A DNA stretch of 10,112 bases, from assembly GCA_017938645.1 (NCBI GenBank), contig JAGBBE010000129.1, positions 1 through 10,112 of the forward strand, written 5' to 3'. The first letter of the stretch is position 1. The number at the start of each line of letters is the position of its first letter. This document shows, piece after piece, positions 1 through 6,951 of this stretch. Position numbers and translations under genes: made by a program. This DNA comes from Clostridia bacterium (GTDB taxonomy: Bacteria > Bacillota_A > Clostridia > Christensenellales > Aristaeellaceae). The notes beneath the pieces are model-generated. The model did not search any database and was not told the origin of the DNA. It saw only the letters and a list, made by a program, of their open reading frames with translations.

Positions 1-105
1 AGCTAAGCCCGTTTACGGGCAGCAAGTAGTAAGCTTATGCAGGTGCCAGATCGTACCAACGTGACGTGACACGTGGCCAGTAACATAGGGCTATGCCCGT
101 CGAAG

Positions 106-129
106 AAAAACCCCCGGCTCCGCCGGGGG
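106..129 (-). terminator. Intrinsic terminator after nagZ
   Basis: Read on the minus strand, an 8-bp perfect GC stem (CCCCCGGC / GCCGGGGG, 122-129 and 111-118) with a GGA loop is followed at once by five T residues (110-106). It lies 22 bases past the nagZ stop codon and is a textbook rho-independent terminator for the minus-strand unit. The T-tract is only on the minus-strand side, so termination of plus-strand transcription here would be weaker. Confidence 0.9.
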
Positions 130-150
130 ATCATTATTCTGCAGGGAGAG

Positions 151-1677
151 TTATTCCGGCAGTACAACAGGCATTCTTCCGGTGGCTTCTGCTTTGCCGG
201 TGAGAACATCGATAGCCGCAGCGACGGCTTCAGTCGTCATTGTGTAGCTGCATACAGCGATACATCCGCTGGGGATATGCTTTGCGCCGTAGGGTGCAGC
301 CAGCAAGACAAAGGCTACCTTCTTGTTGTCAGCCAGAGCACGGCGTGCGGCTTCAAGTTCCGGGGAGGTTTCGGTGATTGTCTGAACACCGATGACAAGC
401 GTATCGAACTCGCTTGCTTCATCAAGCTTATCAATGGTCGTATACGCATCGCCGGTGTACATGCTTGCCATCTGACCAAAGGTCAGCTTTCTGGGATCAG
501 CATGTGTCAAGCCAAAGGCGAGCTCTTTAACAGGTGCGCTCACATAAAACACCTTGCCGGAGATCGTTCCGTCTGTCAGGCGTGTGATTGCCTTATGGCA
601 TACTGTTTTGTTGAGTTCTGCATGCTTGGCGAAGTCAGGGCTGATATCGGCAAACGGTCCGCCGAATCTGTCCTTCGCGCACAGGATCCGGGATACAGCT
701 TCATCGATACGTTCCATCGGGATTTCGCCGCTGACTGCTGCTTCATACAGTGCGTCGAGGCATTCTTTCTGGCTTTCCTGAACACCCGTACCGCCCGTGC
801 CGATGCAGAGGAGATCAAGGCCTGCCTTGATGGCCATCACGCAGCCGCGGGCAACACCATAATGATCTTTGATAGCAAGCATGTGCATGCCGTCGGAGAC
901 GATCACGCCATTAAAGCCCAGTTCCTTGCGCAGGATGCCCTGCAGGATAGAGGGGGACATAGTGGCTGGAACACGTTCCTTCTCAATCTGAGGGAAAAGA
1001 ATATGGGTGGTCATGATGGAGTCTGCTGCGCCCTGAGGGAGGATATCTGCGTAAGGCTTTAACTCTGTGGCGCGCAGTTCATCAAGGCTCTTATCCACTG
1101 TAGGAAGGAAGTAGTGCGAATCAAGCGTGGTATCTCCGTGACCGGGGAAGTGCTTCAGGCAGGCCATCACACCTGCGCGCTGCATGCCGCGCGCCATGGC
1201 AGCTCCATGACGAGTGACATCCTCTGGATTGTCGCCAAAAGAGCGAACACCGATGACCACATTGCCAATATTGCTGTTCACGTCAACAACAGGAGCAAAG
1301 TTCAGATTAAAGCCTGCGGCACGCAGTTCTTCGCCCATGGCAAATCCAACGGCTTCGGTGAGAGACTCGCTATCTGCTGCGCTGAGGCTGAGGTGAGACG
1401 GGAACCAGGTAAAATCCTGAGAAAAGCGGAAGACGCGACCGCCCTCATGATCAATACTGATGAACGGCTCAATGCCGGCGCAGCTTTCAAGAATCAGGTC
1501 ACGGAGCTGCTTATTCAGCGCTTTTGCGCCGGAGAAGTCTGTGACGTTGTTGCCGAAGTGGATGACATTGCCGATGCAGTATTCGCGAATGAAGGTTTCG
1601 GTCTCAGGCGTGATGGCATTGCCGTCCATGCTGTAGAGAACGAGCTGGCCGATTTTCTGACGAAGTGACAGCTCCAT
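151..1677 (-). CDS. nagZ: GH3 beta-N-acetylhexosaminidase, NagZ type
   Basis: A 508-residue glycoside hydrolase family 3 enzyme predicted to remove terminal beta-linked GlcNAc, classically from GlcNAc-MurNAc or GlcNAc-anhydroMurNAc in peptidoglycan recycling. Visible motifs are the substrate-binding ISIDHEGGRV block (about 73-82), the NagZ-specific loop KHFPGHG at 175-181 followed by D186-S187-H188 (the Asp-His general acid/base pair of this family), and the nucleophile Asp262 in VIVSDGMHM. A second alpha/beta region follows from about residue 340, as in the two-domain Gram-positive NagZ proteins. I see no signal peptide, so it should be cytoplasmic, unlike secreted B. subtilis NagZ. The ATG at 1675-1677 is chosen over an upstream in-frame ATG at 1732-1734 because AAGGAG stands 9 bases before it, and because the longer start would lie inside the intergenic hairpin. 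It is second in a unit with the MurQ-like gene, 80 bases downstream of it. Confidence 0.93.
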   Translation of the reverse strand: MELSLRQKIGQLVLYSMDGNAITPETETFIREYCIGNVIHFGNNVTDFSGAKALNKQLRDLILESCAGIEPFISIDHEGGRVFRFSQDFTWFPSHLSLSAADSESLTEAVGFAMGEELRAAGFNLNFAPVVDVNSNIGNVVIGVRSFGDNPEDVTRHGAAMARGMQRAGVMACLKHFPGHGDTTLDSHYFLPTVDKSLDELRATELKPYADILPQGAADSIMTTHILFPQIEKERVPATMSPSILQGILRKELGFNGVIVSDGMHMLAIKDHYGVARGCVMAIKAGLDLLCIGTGGTGVQESQKECLDALYEAAVSGEIPMERIDEAVSRILCAKDRFGGPFADISPDFAKHAELNKTVCHKAITRLTDGTISGKVFYVSAPVKELAFGLTHADPRKLTFGQMASMYTGDAYTTIDKLDEASEFDTLVIGVQTITETSPELEAARRALADNKKVAFVLLAAPYGAKHIPSGCIAVCSYTMTTEAVAAAIDVLTGKAEATGRMPVVLPE

Positions 1678-1701
1678 AATAATACGCTCCTTTCTGACAG
1701 G

Positions 1702-1742
1702 ACAGCCCCGTGCGCAGACCTGGCGGATGCGCACGGGGCTGT
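1702..1742 (-). other. 15-bp perfect intergenic hairpin
   Basis: ACAGCCCCGTGCGCA (1702-1716) and its exact reverse complement (1728-1742) flank an 11-base loop. The structure lies between the MurQ-like stop codon and the nagZ ribosome site, beginning 15 bases after the stop on the minus strand. No T-run follows on the minus strand, where the next bases are CCTGTCAGAAAGG, so it is a poor terminator. It may stabilise or process the mRNA, or adjust nagZ expression. Confidence 0.75.
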
Positions 1743-1757
1743 GGGAATCAGGATGTA

Positions 1758-3527
1758 TTACATCTGATCAGGGTCGACGCCGAGGCGCTTGAGCGTTTCC
1801 ACTACATAGCTCTCGCGATACTCCTCGTCCTTAGAACGACCGAGATAGCTCTTGAAAAACTCCTCGCATGCCTGCTCGTACGGAATCTGTGCGAGCTCAG
1901 CGATGATGCGGGTAGAGCGATCGATGAGCTTCTTATTCGTCGGCAGGACCTGAATCATCCAGTTGCTCCACACGCGGCCCATCTTCGCCATAGTGGCAGT
2001 AGAGAGGAGATTAAAGGCCAGCTTGACCATCAGATGCGGCAGGATTTCCATGATGGTGTGCGGCAGCGTGACCGGGATACGCAGCTCGTTCTCATCGATC
2101 TTTTCGGGAGGAATATCGCCCATGCGCAGAACGAGACCACCATCATAATTGGGGAGATTCTTCTGATACCACTCGACGCAGCCATTATGTGCACTGCGGC
2201 CATCAATATCCACCAGCACCAGCTTTGCGGGATGCTGAGAATAGCGGGTCTTGTCGTCGCTGTTGCCCAGATCATAGTAGGAAAGCTGATCGGAGCCAAC
2301 CTCCGGCGGATTATCGATGATGGACTGGGCAGCATTCATCTCTTTGTAGAGCTCAACGGACCAATCAAGTCCCTTGAGCGGACGACGGATAATGTGCTGC
2401 CAAGCGATCGAGGCGGGGTAAAGCGGATCCTTCGCGTATGCCCAGGACAGCGGACTGGTGCTGTCGTCTGTACGACGGAAGGGCGGAAGTGTGAAGGTGG
2501 GCTGGCGTTCGGTAGTGTCGGTCAGGATATCCTGAAGATAATCATGGGTGATATAGGTGATCAGGCCTTTGCTTGTATAGGTCTCCGCCTCAAACTCGAC
2601 AGCCTTTGCCATACCGGCAAGGGCGTCACCGCGCTGCAGCTGCTCCACACAGTTCTTGAACTGAGCGGCATACTCAGCCGGCTCCAATGCGCCGGCGCCC
2701 ACAGAGGCGAGCTCTTCTTCGGACAGATTGTCCTTCAGCCATGCCCAAGCAGCGAGTTCCAGCGCAACGCCGGCAACGAGCAGCTCAACGGTGGTCACCT
2801 GCATGCGGGTAGAGCCGGCGACAGCCATGTTGCCCACGAACAGCGGAAGGAAAGTAATGTTGTCATACGAGAAGACTCGGCGTGCACGCTCAAGATGTTC
2901 GCACAGAACCTCCTTCGGGTTGCAGTAGAGATAATAGGTAGAGATGCCCATATCGGCACCCTTGCAGGCGGAGCCGATCGTGGAGGAGGACAGGGAGCAC
3001 TCAGCCAGAACAACCAGCACATCGCCCGGAGTAGCGCCGGAATCGACAGTCTGCTGCGCACCGAAGGTCTGATAGTCCTCGAAGTTTTCAACCGAGCGAA
3101 CACAAGCGCGATCGCCGCCGGTCATGAAGCTGTTGGAGCACTCGGCAATCTCAACCCACTCTTTCGCCCGAAGCGGGAGCTTCTGAACCATATCCGTCCA
3201 GAAGAGACGCCATGTGGAGTCGAGCTGCAGCGCCATACGGCCGGAAGCACCGACGGAAGAGAAATGGAAACGACGACGCTCGTCGATGCAGCGGCGAAGG
3301 TCTGCGACCAGTTTCTTGAATGCTTCGCTTTCGAAACAATTGGCAGATACTTCGGGAATATAGCGATCAGCATCGAGAATCATCTTTACGCCGTCAGCGG
3401 TATCCTTCTTGATTCTTCCGGAGAGGCCGCGGGTGAGGGGATTGGACTGCTCGGTCGGTATGGCGCCCAGATGGAATTGCTTTTCGTTATCGATAAAATC
3501 GCGGGCTGCCTGCTTGTAATCCTGCAT
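1758..3527 (-). CDS. MurQ/GCKR-like double-SIS protein
   Basis: A 589-residue relative of N-acetylmuramic acid 6-phosphate etherase (MurQ, about 300 residues). The N-terminal part carries MurQ landmarks: TEQSNP at 25-30, the sugar-phosphate loop SVGASGRM (91-98), a CNP turn (202-204) and GSTRM (238-242). The MurQ C-terminal helical region reappears only at about 497-545 (KLAFNLLSTATM, then LPTNKKL). About 250 residues between the two have no counterpart in MurQ, so the protein has roughly the size and layout of glucokinase regulatory protein (GCKR), a two-SIS MurQ homologue. By my ungapped alignment to remembered E. coli MurQ, catalytic Glu114 matches Glu150, but Glu83 is replaced by Thr105. 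Etherase activity is therefore doubtful; sugar-phosphate binding is likely. The start at 3525-3527 has an AGAAGG ribosome site 7 bases upstream. It is first in the unit with nagZ. Alternatives are a divergent etherase or isomerase, or a sugar-phosphate sensor. Confidence 0.8.
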   Translation of the reverse strand: MQDYKQAARDFIDNEKQFHLGAIPTEQSNPLTRGLSGRIKKDTADGVKMILDADRYIPEVSANCFESEAFKKLVADLRRCIDERRRFHFSSVGASGRMALQLDSTWRLFWTDMVQKLPLRAKEWVEIAECSNSFMTGGDRACVRSVENFEDYQTFGAQQTVDSGATPGDVLVVLAECSLSSSTIGSACKGADMGISTYYLYCNPKEVLCEHLERARRVFSYDNITFLPLFVGNMAVAGSTRMQVTTVELLVAGVALELAAWAWLKDNLSEEELASVGAGALEPAEYAAQFKNCVEQLQRGDALAGMAKAVEFEAETYTSKGLITYITHDYLQDILTDTTERQPTFTLPPFRRTDDSTSPLSWAYAKDPLYPASIAWQHIIRRPLKGLDWSVELYKEMNAAQSIIDNPPEVGSDQLSYYDLGNSDDKTRYSQHPAKLVLVDIDGRSAHNGCVEWYQKNLPNYDGGLVLRMGDIPPEKIDENELRIPVTLPHTIMEILPHLMVKLAFNLLSTATMAKMGRVWSNWMIQVLPTNKKLIDRSTRIIAELAQIPYEQACEEFFKSYLGRSKDEEYRESYVVETLKRLGVDPDQM

Positions 3528-3590
3528 ATTGATACCTTCTTTCCAATACTGTGTTGTTCAAACATCACATAATTGCTCAGGTCTGCTTAT

Positions 3591-3619
3591 ATTGTATTTG
3601 ACAACGCACAAATTTGCAA
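3591..3619 (-). promoter_or_regulatory. Minus-strand sigma-A promoter for MurQ-like/nagZ unit
   Basis: On the minus strand TTGCAA (3619-3614), a 17-base spacer and TACAAT (3596-3591) form a plausible sigma-A promoter. The -10 differs from consensus at one position and the -35 at two. Transcription would start near 3584, leaving a leader of about 57 bases before the MurQ-like ATG. The element almost completely overlaps the opposed plus-strand promoter at 3598-3626. Confidence 0.65.
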
Positions 3620-3626
3620 GTAGAAT
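3598..3626 (+). promoter_or_regulatory. Plus-strand sigma-A promoter for serine hydrolase
   Basis: A consensus TTGACA (3598-3603), a 17-base spacer and TAGAAT (3621-3626, one mismatch) make a strong predicted sigma-A promoter. The expected start site, 6-7 bases past the -10, is at 3632-3634, on the ATG of the serine hydrolase gene. The spacer contains the perfect 8-bp palindrome CAAATTTG (3609-3616), which also overlaps the -35 of the opposed promoter and could bind a regulator. Confidence 0.75.
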
Positions 3627-3632
3627 AATGGC

Positions 3633-4694
3633 ATGAATATGCAAAAAGTATTGGATGCCCTGCTTGAAGAAGGGCTCCTTGAAGGATGTTACCCGGGCGC
3701 GGTTGCTGCATGCGGATGCGGGGATTCGGTTTTCGCCATTTCCTGTGTGGGAAAAATCTCGAATGACGGTCCCGAGGTCAATGAAGCAACCCGCTATGAT
3801 ATGGCGTCTCTGTCCAAAGTGATCGGGCCGACCATGATTGCACTGCGGGCAATCGAAGAGGGAAAGCTTACACTCTGGGACAGACTTGAACGCTTTTTCC
3901 CCGATTGCCCCGAGGATAAGAAGGGCATCACCATCAGGCATCTGATGACGCATACAGGAGGCTTTGTTCCGGCATTCTGGCTGAGTGATGAGGCAAAGAC
4001 GCCGGATGATGCGCTCAGAGCCCTGTTTGCGCATCCGCTGGGTACGCCCGTTGGTGCAGAAGTGCATTATAGCTGCATGGGATACATTACGCTCGGAAAG
4101 ATACTGGAAACAGTATATGACAAGCCTCTGGATGTGCTTGCGCGTGAGCGCGTGTTTGAGCCGCTGGGCATGGTAAACACGAGTTACTGTCCGACGAATC
4201 GTGAAAACATTGCTGCTACAGAGATAGACAAGGAAACCGGTACTGCCTGGCAGGGGATTGTGCATGACGAGAATGCACGCTTCCTTCACGGCGTCTCGGC
4301 CAACGCAGGCGTCTTCTCGGATATACATGATATGATCCGGTTTGCTGCTATGCTGGCACTTGAGGGAAACGGATACCTGTCGCGTGCTACGATGGAAAAA
4401 GCTACGGCATTTCAGGCCGGTAATAATGAGGTGCGTCGTGGTTTGGGCTTTCATCTGGCCGGAACGCCAGAGAACTATATGGGAGATCTGATGCCGGATT
4501 CGTCATTTGGGCATACGGGTTTTACGGGCACTTCATTGGCTGTTGATCCGACAACGGGTTTTTATGTGATCCTCTTGTCAAACAGAGTGCATCCAACCAG
4601 AGAAAACACAAATCTGTTCAGATTCCGCCGCAGAATGCATAATATACTCTATGCTACATTTACAAGAGTTGATTATTGCGGCGATAATTGTTAA
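3633..4694 (+). CDS. Cytoplasmic serine hydrolase, beta-lactamase family (AmiE/EstB-like)
   Basis: A 353-residue class C beta-lactamase-fold hydrolase. The nucleophile motif SLSK (Ser59, Lys62) lies in YDMASLSKV, the family-typical LMTHTGGF is at 104-111, and the KTG-box equivalent HTG is at 294-296. The Y-x-N position reads Tyr146-Ser-Cys148, so the usual Asn or Asp is replaced. No signal peptide is present, which points to the cytoplasm. Members cleave amides or esters: esterases, D-amino-acid peptidases, and YbbE/AmiE, encoded beside nagZ and murQ in B. subtilis. That context suggests, but does not prove, a muropeptide amide substrate. There is no clear ribosome site before the ATG at 3633. 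A second ATG at 3639 is possible, but the conserved N-terminal helix (VLDALLEEG) rules out much later starts. The gene is divergent from the MurQ-like gene and may be co-transcribed with the downstream transporter, since I see no convincing terminator after it. Confidence 0.88.
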   Translation: MNMQKVLDALLEEGLLEGCYPGAVAACGCGDSVFAISCVGKISNDGPEVNEATRYDMASLSKVIGPTMIALRAIEEGKLTLWDRLERFFPDCPEDKKGITIRHLMTHTGGFVPAFWLSDEAKTPDDALRALFAHPLGTPVGAEVHYSCMGYITLGKILETVYDKPLDVLARERVFEPLGMVNTSYCPTNRENIAATEIDKETGTAWQGIVHDENARFLHGVSANAGVFSDIHDMIRFAAMLALEGNGYLSRATMEKATAFQAGNNEVRRGLGFHLAGTPENYMGDLMPDSSFGHTGFTGTSLAVDPTTGFYVILLSNRVHPTRENTNLFRFRRRMHNILYATFTRVDYCGDNC

Positions 4695-4721
4695 TTATTT
4701 TGTTTACTTTGCCCAAAGTGC

Positions 4722-4751
4722 TTGACAGAACGCCTAAATATGGTCTATATT
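4722..4751 (+). promoter_or_regulatory. Sigma-A promoter of the ABC transporter genes
   Basis: TTGACA (4722-4727), an 18-base spacer and TATATT (4746-4751) match a sigma-A promoter, with start expected near 4757-4758 and a leader of about 83 bases. An inverted repeat ACTTTG-CC-CAAAGT (4706-4719) ends two bases before the -35, a position suited to an activator. A perfect palindrome begins at the last base of the -10. Confidence 0.75.
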
Positions 4752-4766
4752 ATATTGTACAATATA
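4751..4766 (+). promoter_or_regulatory. 16-bp palindromic operator candidate
   Basis: TATATTGTACAATATA is a perfect 16-bp palindrome covering the predicted transcription start of the transporter genes, the classic place for a repressor site. Its TTGTACAA core resembles sites bound by winged-helix sugar regulators such as the GntR family; this comparison is inference. A second imperfect dyad, TATGC-AA-GCATA (4765-4776), overlaps its right end. Confidence 0.6.
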
Positions 4767-4774
4767 TGCAAGCA

Positions 4775-4803
4775 TACATCACATTTGTTTGATACTTGAT
4801 GTA
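4775..4803 (+). other. Small 5' leader hairpin
   Basis: TACATCA (4775-4781) and TGATGTA (4797-4803) form a 7-bp stem with a 15-base loop within the predicted leader of the permease mRNA, 23 bases ahead of the AAGGAGG ribosome site. It is AT-rich and modest, has no T-run, and matches no riboswitch class I know. Confidence 0.35.
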
Positions 4804-4840
4804 GAGTGTTGCTGGTTCACGTGATTAAGGAGGCGGGGCA

Positions 4841-5824
4841 ATGAGCCAGATTGTAAAGAGTGCAGCTAAACCTAAGAAGAAGAGTAAGTTGACGCTTGAT
4901 GATATTCAGCTCTTCTTGCTTTCGCTTCCGACAACGATCTGGTTTATCATGTTCTGCTATGTGCCGATGTTCGGTATCCTGATCGCTTTTAAGAAGTACA
5001 AGGTCGCCCCGGGCAAGGGCTTCCTGTGGTCCCTGGTTTACAACAGCAAGTGGTGCGGACTGGACAACTTCAAGTTCCTGTTCTCATCGAACATGAAAAC
5101 GACCATCGCCATGTTCCGCAACACTATCGGCTATAATATCATCTTTATAGTTCTTGGCATAGTGATCCCGGTTGCGCTGGCGATCATCATCTCTCACCTG
5201 TACAGCAAGCGATTGGCTAAGGTCTGTCAGACGATGATTTTCCTGCCGCACTTTCTCTCTTGGGTTATCGTCGGCTACTTCGTCTACGCATTCCTTGCCA
5301 CCAAGGAAGGTTTGATCAACAACATCCTTATCGGTGTGGGTCTGGATCCCATCAAATGGTATCAGAAGGATGGCTTGCCGTTCTGGCCATACATTCTCGT
5401 GTTCCTCAACGTGTGGAAGAACGTAGGCTACAATATGATTGTGTACATGGCTTCCATCAACGGTATTGATGGATCTCTGTATGAGGCGGCGGTCATTGAC
5501 GGCGCGAGCAAGCATCAGCAGACCAAGTACATCACGATTCCGCTGCTCAAGCCGGTCATTATCATTATGTTCATCATGGCGGTCGGCAGGATCTTCAATT
5601 CCGACTTCGGTCTCTTCTACCGCACGACCCGCAACTCTGCGGCGCTGTATGATGCATTTGTCACGCTGGACGTCTATGTCTATAACTCTCTGTTTAACTC
5701 CACGATTCCGACCTATGGCTACGCTTCTGCGGCAGGCTTCATGCAGTCTGTGTTCGGCTGTGTGACGCTGGTGACGGCTAACGCGATCGTGAGCAAGTTT
5801 GACAAAGAGAGCGCATTCTTCTAA
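4841..5824 (+). CDS. Sugar ABC transporter permease, LplB type
   Basis: A 327-residue inner subunit of a CUT1-type carbohydrate ABC importer. A basic N-terminal tail (KPKKKSK) is followed by six predicted membrane segments at about 22-50, 95-120, 129-150, 180-203, 232-253 and 292-315. The cytoplasmic coupling loop that contacts the ATPase is visible as YEAAVIDGASKHQQTKYITIP (starting at 214, Gly221 central). The first-segment region with YVPMFGILIAFKKY is typical of the LplB/YtcP group used by Bacillota for complex glycans. The start is fixed by AAGGAGG 7 bases upstream. It would pair with the second permease 17 bases downstream and with the binding protein at 7014. No ATPase gene is nearby; Gram-positive CUT1 systems often share an MsmX-type ATPase encoded elsewhere. 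The substrate cannot be read from the sequence; the neighbouring NagZ and MurQ-like genes suggest a cell-wall or amino-sugar glycan. Confidence 0.92.
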   Translation: MSQIVKSAAKPKKKSKLTLDDIQLFLLSLPTTIWFIMFCYVPMFGILIAFKKYKVAPGKGFLWSLVYNSKWCGLDNFKFLFSSNMKTTIAMFRNTIGYNIIFIVLGIVIPVALAIIISHLYSKRLAKVCQTMIFLPHFLSWVIVGYFVYAFLATKEGLINNILIGVGLDPIKWYQKDGLPFWPYILVFLNVWKNVGYNMIVYMASINGIDGSLYEAAVIDGASKHQQTKYITIPLLKPVIIIMFIMAVGRIFNSDFGLFYRTTRNSAALYDAFVTLDVYVYNSLFNSTIPTYGYASAAGFMQSVFGCVTLVTANAIVSKFDKESAFF

Positions 5825-5841
5825 GAAGGGAGGGAAAAACG

Positions 5842-6816
5842 ATGGCAATCTTCAAGAAAAAGGAAGCGGAAGCTTACAATGAGCTGGATGCCAAGAAAAA
5901 TGCCTCCAATGTATCCGACGGTATGCTCCGATTTAACCGCGTGACCCCTTTGTCCAATGCGCTGTATTCCGCGTTGTTTATCCTGATTGCAGCGGTATGT
6001 GTGCTCCCGGTACTGTTTGTTATCATCATTTCCTTTACTTCTGAACAGTCCATCGGTGTGTACGGTTACAGTTTCTTCCCGAAGGAGCTTTCCGTTGCAT
6101 CCTACAAGTATGTCTGGAACATGCGCGATCTGGTAGGCCGCTCCTTTCTCAATTCCATCGGTATTACGGTGGTGGGTACCTGTTTGGGCGTTATTCTGAC
6201 GGCGACCATGGGCTACACGCTCTCCCGCAGGAATTATAAGTTCCGCAGCTTTTATACATGGTTCATCTTCATCCCGATGCTCTTCCGCGGCGGCACGCTC
6301 GCGTCCTATGTGGTGAACACACAGATCATGAACCTGAAGGATACCTACTGGGCGCTGATCCTGCCGATTTGCTGCTCGACGTTCAACATCATTATCATGC
6401 GCACATTCTTTACCACAACGGTGCCGGATGAAATGATTGAGTCGGGCAAGATCGACGGAGCCAGTCAGCTTCGCATCTTCGTGCAGCTCGTGCTCCCGAT
6501 CTGTCTGCCGGCAATTGCGACCATCGCGCTGTTTCTGACCTTTGCGTACTGGAATGAGTGGTTCCATGCAAGTATCTATATTTCCTCTACACGTTCCGAT
6601 TTGTTCCCGCTTCAATATGTTCTTGTCTCCATCGAGCAGAAGATACAGTGGCTGATCAACAATGCGGGCAACGTTAGCGCAGATGCACAGGACGTTCCCA
6701 GCGAGACCATGCGCATGGCCATCGTCGTTATCGCCGTTGTGCCGATCATGTTCTCCTACCCCTTCTTCCAGAAGTACTACATCTCCGGCCTTACTGTCGG
6801 TGCTGTTAAGGGCTAA
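5842..6816 (+). CDS. Sugar ABC transporter permease, LplC/YtcP type
   Basis: A 324-residue partner permease for the CUT1 importer. After a hydrophilic N-terminus of about 38 residues come six predicted membrane segments at about 39-66, 104-126, 136-157, 168-189, 211-237 and 289-312. The EAA-type coupling loop is EMIESGKIDGAS (197-208), with Met and Ser-Gly where the first subunit has Glu-Ala-Ala. The C-terminus FQKYYISGLTVGAVKG is the characteristic ending of this family. A GGGAGGG ribosome site lies 7 bases before the ATG, and only 17 bases separate it from the first permease, so the two are surely co-transcribed. The downstream binding-protein gene begins 197 bases later, after a structured gap. 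Confidence 0.92.
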   Translation: MAIFKKKEAEAYNELDAKKNASNVSDGMLRFNRVTPLSNALYSALFILIAAVCVLPVLFVIIISFTSEQSIGVYGYSFFPKELSVASYKYVWNMRDLVGRSFLNSIGITVVGTCLGVILTATMGYTLSRRNYKFRSFYTWFIFIPMLFRGGTLASYVVNTQIMNLKDTYWALILPICCSTFNIIIMRTFFTTTVPDEMIESGKIDGASQLRIFVQLVLPICLPAIATIALFLTFAYWNEWFHASIYISSTRSDLFPLQYVLVSIEQKIQWLINNAGNVSADAQDVPSETMRMAIVVIAVVPIMFSYPFFQKYYISGLTVGAVKG

Positions 6817-6819
6817 GCT

Positions 6820-6945
6820 ACCTCAGCCTCTTATGGGAAGCTCTCCCTGAAGGGGCGTTTGGTGGGCGAAGTGAGCACCAATAAAAAACCCTAGACCTTT
6901 CCCTTTGGGGGAGGGGGAACCGCGTGAGAGGCGGAAGGGTTGACG
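6820..6945. repeat. Structured intergenic repeat (REP/MITE-like)
   Basis: The gap between the permease and binding-protein genes is filled with consecutive small hairpins. TTGGTG/CACCAA pairs at 6859-6864 with 6876-6881. CCTTTCCC-TTTG-GGGGAGGG (6896-6915) forms an 8-bp stem with two G-U pairs. CCGC/GCGG pairs at 6920-6923 with 6931-6934 around GTGAGAG. The string of C-rich/G-rich stem, ACCGCGTGAG, then GGCGGA-AGGGTT resembles interspersed non-coding repeats scattered in gut Clostridia genomes; that likeness is from memory and untested. No open reading frame or clear promoter is visible within it. Confidence 0.5.
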
Positions 6946-6951
6946 TGGCTT

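Noticed and set aside
7..20. Small inverted repeat GCCCG-TTTA-CGGGC
   Set aside because: A 5-bp stem without a T-run on either side; cannot be assigned a role.
2..64. Possible C-terminal tail of a plus-strand gene entering at the left edge (frame open from base 2 to TGA at 62)
   Set aside because: Twenty codons without a recognisable motif are too few to support a gene; the minus-strand alternative of 27 codons is equally weak.
1710..3572. Long plus-strand open frame of 620 codons opposite the MurQ-like gene
   Set aside because: It mirrors the minus-strand gene, lacks a ribosome site and family motifs, and runs across the intergenic hairpin. It is an antisense shadow.
3558..4454. Minus-strand open frame opposite the serine hydrolase
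   Set aside because: It has no motifs or ribosome site, while the plus frame has SxxK, HTG and the family N-terminus.
4684..4705. AT-only stem ATAATT-GTT-AATTAT followed by TTTTG as a terminator for the serine hydrolase
   Set aside because: The stem has no G-C pairs and is too weak to be called a terminator; termination there remains undecided.
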